From: Gammaproteobacteria bacterium AqS3
GTDB lineage: Bacteria; Pseudomonadota; Gammaproteobacteria; MEIF01; AqS3
Assembly (NCBI GenBank): GCA_001750645.1
Contig: MEIF01000013.1
Coordinates: 1 to 64,000, forward strand
Reading direction: 5' to 3'
Length of the DNA: 64,000 nt
In this document: piece by piece, positions 14,201-23,200 of the stretch
How the letters are laid out: every line of letters starts with the position of its first letter
Position numbering within the stretch: position 1 is the first letter of the stretch
Notes under the pieces: model-generated
Told to the model about the DNA's origin: nothing
Seen by the model: only the letters and a program-made list of their open reading frames with translations
Database searches by the model: none
Program-made: the position numbers and the translations under genes

Positions 14201-17200
14201 ACATCGGCGGTTGGCTGGCTGTCCAGCAGCACCGTAAACGAGCCCTCCCTATTGCTGCCCTCGGCCAGCTCCAGGCTCGAAGCGGACAGCGTCAGACCGA
14301 TTGAATCGTTGTCATTGACCGAAACCGACACGCTCGCGCGGATGCTGTCATAGCCCCCGCCGGCCGCCGAGAGGGTGACCGACCCGGTTTCCCCCTCGCC
14401 ATTTTCGTCCTCGGCGGTGCGCACCGTGACGGTCTGGGCCGTGCCCCAGCTGGCGGTCGTGAAAGTCAGCGTGCTCTGATCTGCCGGTGTATTCGGGTCG
14501 GTGTCGGCAATCGTCACACCGCCGGCGCCGGTGACCGCCAGCGTCACCACCACGGCGGCGCTGGGCTGGCGGCGCAATTTCACGCTGAATGTCGCACTGT
14601 CGTCCTCGTCGACCTCGAGGGCGGTGTGCGACAGGCTCAGACCGGAAATGTCGTCGTCTTCAATGTCCACCGAGACGACGCCGCTGACGACGTCGTAGTC
14701 CGCACCCGACGCCGAAATCGTAATCGTGCCGGTTTCATCATCGGCATCGCCGTCCTGCGAGGTCGTGATGGTGAAGCTCTGATCCTCATCCCAATCCGCT
14801 GCGGGGAAGACCAGGGTGTCTTGGCCGCCCGCCGTGTCCGCATCGGTGTCAATTTCAATGTCGCTGTTGTTCGAGCGCAGCGTCAGCGTGACCTGGGCAT
14901 CTGCGGCCGGTGCGCTCGCCAGGCGAACACTGATGGAGCCGGCGGCGCCCTCAATCAGCCTCAGCGAATCCGCCGACAATTGCAGACCTGCGGTTTCGTC
15001 ATCGGCGACCGACACCGCCACGCTGCCGGTCACATCATCGTAGTTTCCGCCGGAGGCCGCCAGGCTGATGGACGCGCCGGCGTCCAGGGCGTCCTCGTCC
15101 TGCGGCGCCGCCAGTGCGAAAGCCTGCGGGGTGCTCCAGTTGGCCGCAGTGAATGTCAGCTCGGCCGGTGCGACGGTGGCCGCCGTCTCAGCGTCGCTGG
15201 TCAGGTCCAGGCTCACCTCTTCCGTGGGCGGTGCGGTCAAGCTCACCATCAGGCTCTGTGTCGCCCCCTCGTCCAGGGAGACCCGCGTGCGGGAAATATT
15301 CAGGCCCGGCATGTCGCCGTCCTCAACGTCGACATCCACCGTGCCCCTGACATTGACATACCCCCCGCCCGAAGCCTCCAGGGTGATGACCGCCTCTGCA
15401 TCAGCTGAGTCGGCGTCGCTGATCGAGGTCACCGTCACGCTCTGCGGGGCATTCCAGTTGATCGAGTTGAATTCCAGGCTGGACGGGCTCAGGCTCACCG
15501 CCGAGGGGTTGTCATTGGTCATCGTCACAGCCACATCGTCGGACGGCTTCGACGACAGCCTCACCGAGAGCATTGCCGCCGATCCCTCGTTCAATGCAAG
15601 GGAGCCGGGTGACAGCACCAGCCCCAGGCGGTCATCGTCAGTCACCGACACCGCCACGCTCGCCGTCACGTCGCCGTAGCCGCCCCCCGAGGCGCTGACG
15701 TTGAGCGTCACTGACTCATCAGCGGCATCGGCATCCGAGAAGGCCACCACCGTTACCGTCTGCTGCACGTTCCAATCTGACGGAGTGAAGGTCAGGCTGG
15801 AGGGCGAGGTCGCAACTGCCCCCTCCTCACTGCTTGACAGGGTCAGCTCAACGGAAGCCTTGGGCTGGGTTGCCAGCAGCAGCGTGAAGCTGCCGAAATT
15901 CCCCGGGGCGTTTTCGGTCAGCTCCAGCTCATCGATTGATGCCGTCACCCCGTTCGTGTCGTTGTCGTCAACCGTCACCGAGACGCTGCCCCTCTGCCCC
16001 GTGTATTTGCCCCCGGAGGCGGAGAGGTGTATCGCGACGGTTTCATCGGTTGCATCGGTGTCGTTGAGGCCGGTGACGGTCACCGTCTGGACATCCGACC
16101 AATCGCTATCGTCAAACGTCAGGCTGTCTGGGGACAGGCGCACCGCAGCGGAATCGGCATTGTCAAGCGTCACCGTGACCGCTTCGCCGGGCTCCGTCGC
16201 AAGCTTCACGGTGAAGTCCCCTGAGGCGCCCTGCTCGATCAGCTGGACTGCTGTGGCCGACAGCACCAGCGCCCGAGCATCATCGTCGGTGACTGAAACG
16301 GCAATGCTGTCCTCTTGGCCCTCGTAATCGTCGCCCGTTGAGGCCGAGGTGACTTTGACCTCAAAAGCCTGATCATCACCATCATCGTCAGAACGCGCCG
16401 TGAAAGAGACAGCTCGCGGATCATCCCAGTTGGCGGTTGTGAAATTCAGTGTTTTTTCATCGCTATTGGGAGTGCTGGGGTCGGTATCAATAACCAAGTA
16501 ATCCTTATGGACTTCATCAGGGTCAAATGTAACGCTGACTGTTCTGCTGGGCTGGCTCGCAAGTCTTATCGTCACAGTCTCGGCAGCGGCAGCGCCCTCG
16601 GTCAACGCCACCGTCTTGGACGCCGGGGTCAGCACAAACCCCGTCCTGTCATTTTCCTCCACCGATATCTCGATGCTGTCGGTCACGCCGGCATAGCCGC
16701 CGCCAAATGCCGTCAGGCTGATCGTCCCCTCATCGGGGATGGAATCGTCATCATCGGCAGCGGTGACGAGAACGCTCTGGGGTATCGACCAATTGGAAAC
16801 CGTGAATGTCAGGCGGTTTTGCCTGTCCTCTGCGGTTTCATCGGTATCGACCTCGATATCGTCGGTGTTGCTCGGCTGGTCCAGCCTGATCGTGACATCG
16901 CCGCTGGGCGGCCGATTCAGCTGAACAGTGAAGTAATCGCTGTCCCCCTCCTCAATGGTCAGATCGTTTGACGACAGACCCAGCCCGGCCACGTCGTTGT
17001 CATCAATGACAACCGTAACGCTCACAGGGGTCGAATTGGTGTAGGCGGAAACCAGATTAAGGGTCACGGTGTCGTCTGTCTGATCGTCATCCTCCGCCGC
17101 AGTCACCGTGACCGTTCGGACTTCTTCCCACTCCGAGGAGGGAAAGGTGATGTCACCCTGCTGGCCCGACACGCTGCTGTCGAGATCGACCGAGAGATCG

Positions 17201-20200
17201 GTGCTGTCCGTCCCGGTCACCTCAACCGTGATATCGGGGCTGGCGTCATACGATGCGGACAGCCGGAATGTAAAGGACGCAGAGCTGCCCTCAGTCACCC
17301 TGACCGAGGTGATTGAGTGCACGATGGTTCGGACATCGTTGTCCAGCACCCTCGCCGTCACCGCACCGGTGACATCGACGTAACCGCCGCCGGCGGCGGA
17401 CAGCGTCACGCCCGCATTTGAGCTGTCGATATCGTCGTCATCCTCGCTGGCCAGCACCGCCACAGACTGGGGCGTATGCCAGTTGCTTGAATCGAACCGC
17501 AGCTCCTCCTGGGCGGACTCAAGCCCGGAGGAAAAAACCAATGTGACAGTCACCTCGGCCGTCGGCTCCGCAGAGAGCGCCACTGTGAAGTCGAGCGTGT
17601 CACCTTCCCGGATGTCCCCCAGGGATGTTCTCGACAGGATCAGGGCATTCGATTCATCGTCCGCAATGTTCACCGTGATGCCGCCCCTGAGGCCATCGTA
17701 ATTGCCGCCCGCGGCGAGCAGGTCGATCCCGGTTTCCTTATCCACCGCGTCAGGATCGTGAACCGGGCTGGCCGTCACCGACCTGGGGATGTTCCAGTTT
17801 GAGGAGCTGAATGCGAGGGATGTCGGGCTGACTGTCAGGCTGCCCGCATCCCGGCTGGAAATGGACACCGAGACATCGGCCAGCGGCCGCGTCGCCAGCT
17901 GCACGGTAAAGCTGCCGTCGACAGATTCATTCAGCGCCAGCGTCTCGGACGACAGAACCAGTGCGACGACATCGTCATCGGAAATCGAGACATCCGCACT
18001 GGCGGAGGTGTTGTCATAGCCCCCGCCCGAGGCCGTCAGGTTGATCGTCGCAGTTTCATTGTCGGCATTGGCGTCGTGCAGGGCCAACACCGACACGGCC
18101 TGGGGGATGTTCCAGTTGCCCGAAGTGAAGGTCAGCGCCTCCCCGGCTGACACCGATGCCAGGGCGGGTTTGGAGCTCTGTGCGCGCACCACCACACTGC
18201 CGATGGGAACGCTTGACAGGGCCACATTGAACTGCCTGGCAGACCCGCCCTCGGTGAGTTTCAGCGGGGCTCCGGTGACTCTCAGGACGGCGGCGGACAG
18301 GTCGTCGTCTCGAACCGAGACGGCCACCTGCCCCGTCGGTGCGGAGGAGTAGCCCCCGCCGGAGGTGCTGACGGAGATGGTCACAGATTCACCGACTGCA
18401 TCGGCGTCCTCGGCTGCGGAGAGCGTCACAACCTGCGCCACATTCCAGTTTTCCGGAGTAAAAATCAGCCAGTTCTGGATCCCGGGGTCAGCCGGGCGGG
18501 TGTCATCGACTGAGACGGTGCTGCCGCCCGACACGGAAAGAAACAGGGTGACATCCTCCGACGGCGCCACACCCTTCAGACTGACGTTGAAGGACAGGCT
18601 TTCGCCCTCCTCCACGGTCAGCGAGGCCGGCGGCAGGTTCAGCGACGGGACGTCGTCATCGGCGACATTGACCGATATCGTCTGGGTCTGATCGTTTTGA
18701 TCCCCGCCTCTGATCGAAAGCGTGACATTGATATTCTCATCGCTGCCATCGGAATCGTCCAGCGCCCTCACCGTAATGGTCTGGCGCAGCGACTGATAGT
18801 TGCCGATTCCGTAGAGGATGGCCTGGGGCGACACCCGAAGCTTGCCGGGGTCGTCGCTTCTCAGCACGATCTGCGCGCTCGCCGTATTCGGGTTCAGCCG
18901 GGTTCTGACGACAAAAGTCCCCTCGCCCTCCTCGGCAATGGACAGCTCATTTGAGGACAGGTAGAGCGGCTGAGTCAGGCTGTTGTCGAGCACCTCGACC
19001 GTGCGCGCGGCGCTGACGTTGGCATAACCGCCGCCCGATGCCGTCAGGCTGACCGAAACCGAGTTGTCCTCGCTGTCGGCGTCGCTGCCGGCGCTGAGCT
19101 TGACGCTCTGCGGGACGTTCCAGTTTGAGGGCGTGAAGGTCAGCGACTCCCCCTCGGCCACGGCGAGCCTGGTCGAGTCAGCCGAGGCGGCGGCAAGCGT
19201 CACAGCACCGTCCGGCTGTGCTGACAGCGACACCATCAGGCTCCCGCTGGAATCCTCAAACAGTTCAAGGCTCGCCGGCGTCACCAGCAGTTCGGGCTCG
19301 AGCACCTCGACCGTGATCCGCGCATAGGCGTCGTCATAGCCCCCGCCTGCGGCGCTCAGGAAGAGGGTCGCGGCATCGGCGATGGAGTCTGCATCGCGCG
19401 CCGCGGCGATCCGAACCGTCTGCGGGCTATTCCAGTCGGCGACAGTGAATCTCAGAACATTTTGATTGCCGGCGGCCACCGGGTCGGTATCCAGCTGCAC
19501 GTCGGAGACGGCCGGCTGCACCAGCGTCAGCGTCACATCGTCGCTGGGCGGAACCAGCAGCTGGACGCTGAAGGTGTCCGTCCCGCCCTCGGTCAGCGAA
19601 ATCGAGCTCGGCACGTTGAACGAGGGGGAATCGCCGTCCTGGACACGAACCGTGACGGCGGCGTCAAAGCCGCTGTAATTCCCGCTCGAGGGGATCAGGC
19701 GGACGGCCACCTGCTCATCGGCGGGGTCCCTGTCTGCAACGGGGGCCACGGTAACCGTCTGGTTCAGGTACCAGTTGTTTCTGGTGAAGTCCAGCGAGCT
19801 GGGGGAGACGCTCACGGCGCCGCTGTCCTGGCTGACGAGCGACACCGTCATCGTGTTGGTGGTGGGCCGGGTTCTCAGGCGGACCTCAAAGTCGGCCGAG
19901 TCGCCGCCCTCCTGGAGGGAGATCTCGGTGGACGAGAGCAGCAGCTTGGGCCCCTCATCATCCTCAATCGACAGTCCGAGATCCCTCTCGATGCCCGTGT
20001 AGGAACCGCCCGAAGCCCTCAGCGTGACGACAACCTCCTCTCCGTCCGAATCGATGTCCTGGATTCCGGAAATCGTCATGATCTGGGGGACATTCCAGTT
20101 CCCCGCCGTAAAACTCATGCTGCTCGGGGAAATGTTCGTCTTGGAGGGGGCGGAGCTCTGAGGTTCAATGGTGACGGCGGCGCTCGGCGACGAATTCAGC

Positions 20201-23200
20201 CGGACGGTGAGGCTCGCACTCCGCCCCTCGGCAACCTGCAGGCTCGAGCGGGACAGCACCAGCTGCTCGTCGTCCCGCACCAGCACCTGCAGGCGGTCGG
20301 CCTGGGTAAAGCCGCCCCTGGCAAACACCTCCAGAACCGTGGATTCATCGCCGCCGCCGTCGTCGTGCACTCCGGAGACTGTCACCGTCTGGGGCGTCGA
20401 CCAGTTGTCCGCATCAAAGGTGATCCGGCTGGGCGATGGCAGGGCGACGCCGGCATCCTTGCTGGCGATGACGACGGTCACGCCGCTGCTCGGCTGCCGC
20501 CTGAGCCGTATTGAGAAGGTGTCGGAGTCGCCCTCATCGACGATCAATGCGGTCTTCGAAAGCACAAAGTCCTCGTCATCCCGAACCGAAACCGCAATGC
20601 TGACCGGCTCGGCGTCGTCGTAGTCGCCGCCCGAGGCGCTCAGCCTGATGGAGGTGCTCTCGTCCTGTCCCCCCATGTCCTCGACCCCGGTGACGATGAC
20701 CCGCTGCGGCGTCTGCCAGTTGACGCTGTTGAATGTCAGGCTGCTCAGCGATATCGATGCCGCATCCGGATCCAGGCTGGCAATGGTCACTTTTACGGTT
20801 CCCGCGGGGCGGAAGCGCAGCCTCACGGTGAAGGTTTCCTCCTCCCCCTCATTCATGGTCAGCTCGCTTCTCGACACCACCAGCCCGGCCAGATCGTCCT
20901 GGACGCTCACCGGTATGGCGAGGTTCAGATAATCTCCCTGGGCTGTGCTGACGTTGATCGTCGCGGCTGCATTGCCCGAGTCGACATCCTGCACGGGGGT
21001 CACCGTCACAATGGCGGGATGGGCATCGTCCGAGCGCCACGGCACCGTTGCCGGCGAGACCGTGACGACGCTGGTGTCGGAGCTTTCAAATCGGATGGTA
21101 TTGCGCGGCTGTGCAACCGCCCCCTCCAGCACGATGTGCGCGATCTGTGCACCGCCGCTTTCGAGCAGCTTCAGCGATGCGGGGATTGAGCGGATCATCT
21201 GCGCCCCCCGCTGCCCGGCGCCGTCGAGCAGAAGGACATCAAAGCGGTGCACCAAGCCGTCGTAGTCGGCGCCGGCCGCCGTCAGGGTCACCGTGGCGTC
21301 GAGATCCTCCGAGATGCTGTCGCGGGCGTGGCTGAGCGTCAGGAGTGCCGGCTGATTCCAGGTGGACGGCGTGAATGTGTGGGTTTGATGGGCGCTCGGC
21401 ACCATGATGATGTCGGGTGCGGTGCTGGCCGCCGTCACGGTCACGTTGCCGGTCGGCTGAGTGGTCAGCCTGTAGCGCGCATACAGGCTGCCTATGGGGT
21501 GATTCTCATAAACCGCCAGGCGCGATTCGCCGGCAACGACGACGATCGCCGGCGACGAGGCGTCCCGCCCTCTGTCATCGTCGCGCACATCGACCCTCAC
21601 GCTGCCGGTGGCGCTGTCGTAGCCGCCGCCCGCCGCCGACAAGTTGATGATGGCGGTCTCATCGTCGGCGTCGCCGTCCTCGGCGACGTTGACCGTGACG
21701 ATCCGTGCCGTGTTCCAGTTGGCGCTGGTGAAGTTCAGCGCGGTCTGGTAGCCGGCGGCGCCGGCATCGGCGTCCACCTTCACGTCGGCGTTGGAGGGCT
21801 GCCTCAGGGTGACCGTGACGTTCCCGCTCGGCGCCGAGCCCAGCTTGACCGTGAATGTATCTCCATTGCCCTCCTCAAGGGACAGCGTGGTCGCTGACAG
21901 GTCCAGCCTTGAGACGCCGTCGTCGGTGACGGTGACCGCCACACTGCCGCTGACGCTGTCGTAGCCCCCGCCCGCACCCGACAGGACAATGCTGTCGGTG
22001 TCATTGACGGCGTCGGCGTCCAGGCCGGCGGTGACGGTGACGGTCTGGTCTGCGCGCCAGTTGTTCCTGGTGAATGTCATCGTGGTCTGGTCGCCCGCCT
22101 GACTCGAATCGGCGTCCACCGTCAGGTCGCTGTTCGACGACGGCGTCAGGGTCACCCTGACATCCCCGTTCGGCTGTGCCCCCAGCCGCGCGGTGAACGT
22201 GGCAAAGCCGCCCTCGTCCATGGTCAGCGATGTCGGCGTCAGGCTCATGGTCGGGGTTTCGTCATCGTCGACGGTGACTGTCAGGCTGTCGGTGATGCCC
22301 GCGTAGTTGCCGCCCGAGGCCGACAGGGTGATGCCGGCGGTGTCATCGCAGCAGTCGGCGTCCTGGGACGCACTCACCGTGACGCTCTGTGCGTCATTCC
22401 AGTTGCCGGCGGTGAAGCGCAGCTCGGTCTGGTTGTTGGCGGCGCTGGTGTCGGTGTCGACCGTCACATCGGTGTTCGACGGCTGCCTCAGGGCCACCGT
22501 CACATTGGCAGTTGGCCGCACCGCCAGCCTGACGGTGAAGGCGTTGCTGCCGCCCTCGGGTACGGTCAGCTCCGTCGGCGTCAGGATCAGCCCCGGCGGA
22601 ATGTCGTCGTCAATGATCTGGACCGGGATGGTGCCACTGAACCCAGAGTAGTTAATGCCACTGGGAGTACCGCTGGGGGCGGCAATGTTTACTGTGGCGT
22701 GTTTGACGGCGCTGGTGAATGCACTGTCATCGACCGGCGCAATGGTCAGCGCCTGACTCACATCCCACCTTCTCTGGCTGCCTGCGGAACCGTCAAATTC
22801 CATAACGCTCGGACTGACTGTGAACACGCTTGAGTCGGATGAGCTGACCTCAAACCTGACACTGACACCTGTGCCTTGAAACGATATCGTCTCCGACAGC
22901 CGCACATCCACCGTCACCGCCCCGCCGTCCTCGCGGGCCACCACCGGCGAGCGCGACGGGATGATGTTCGGGGAGGAGGTGTCGATGACCCTGACGCCGT
23001 AGCCGGCGGTGGCCCCGGCGAAGCCGCCGCCCGAGGCGCTCAGCGTGATGCTGGCGCTGTCGTTGGCGCCGTCCGAGTCGTCACCGAGGACGGTGTGGAA
23101 GGTCTGGGCGGTGTTCCAGTTGCTGCGCGTGAAGCTCAGCGAGGTGATGGCGGTGCTGCCGGCGGCGTCCGAGGCAAAGGTGATGTCGGAGTTGTCCGAT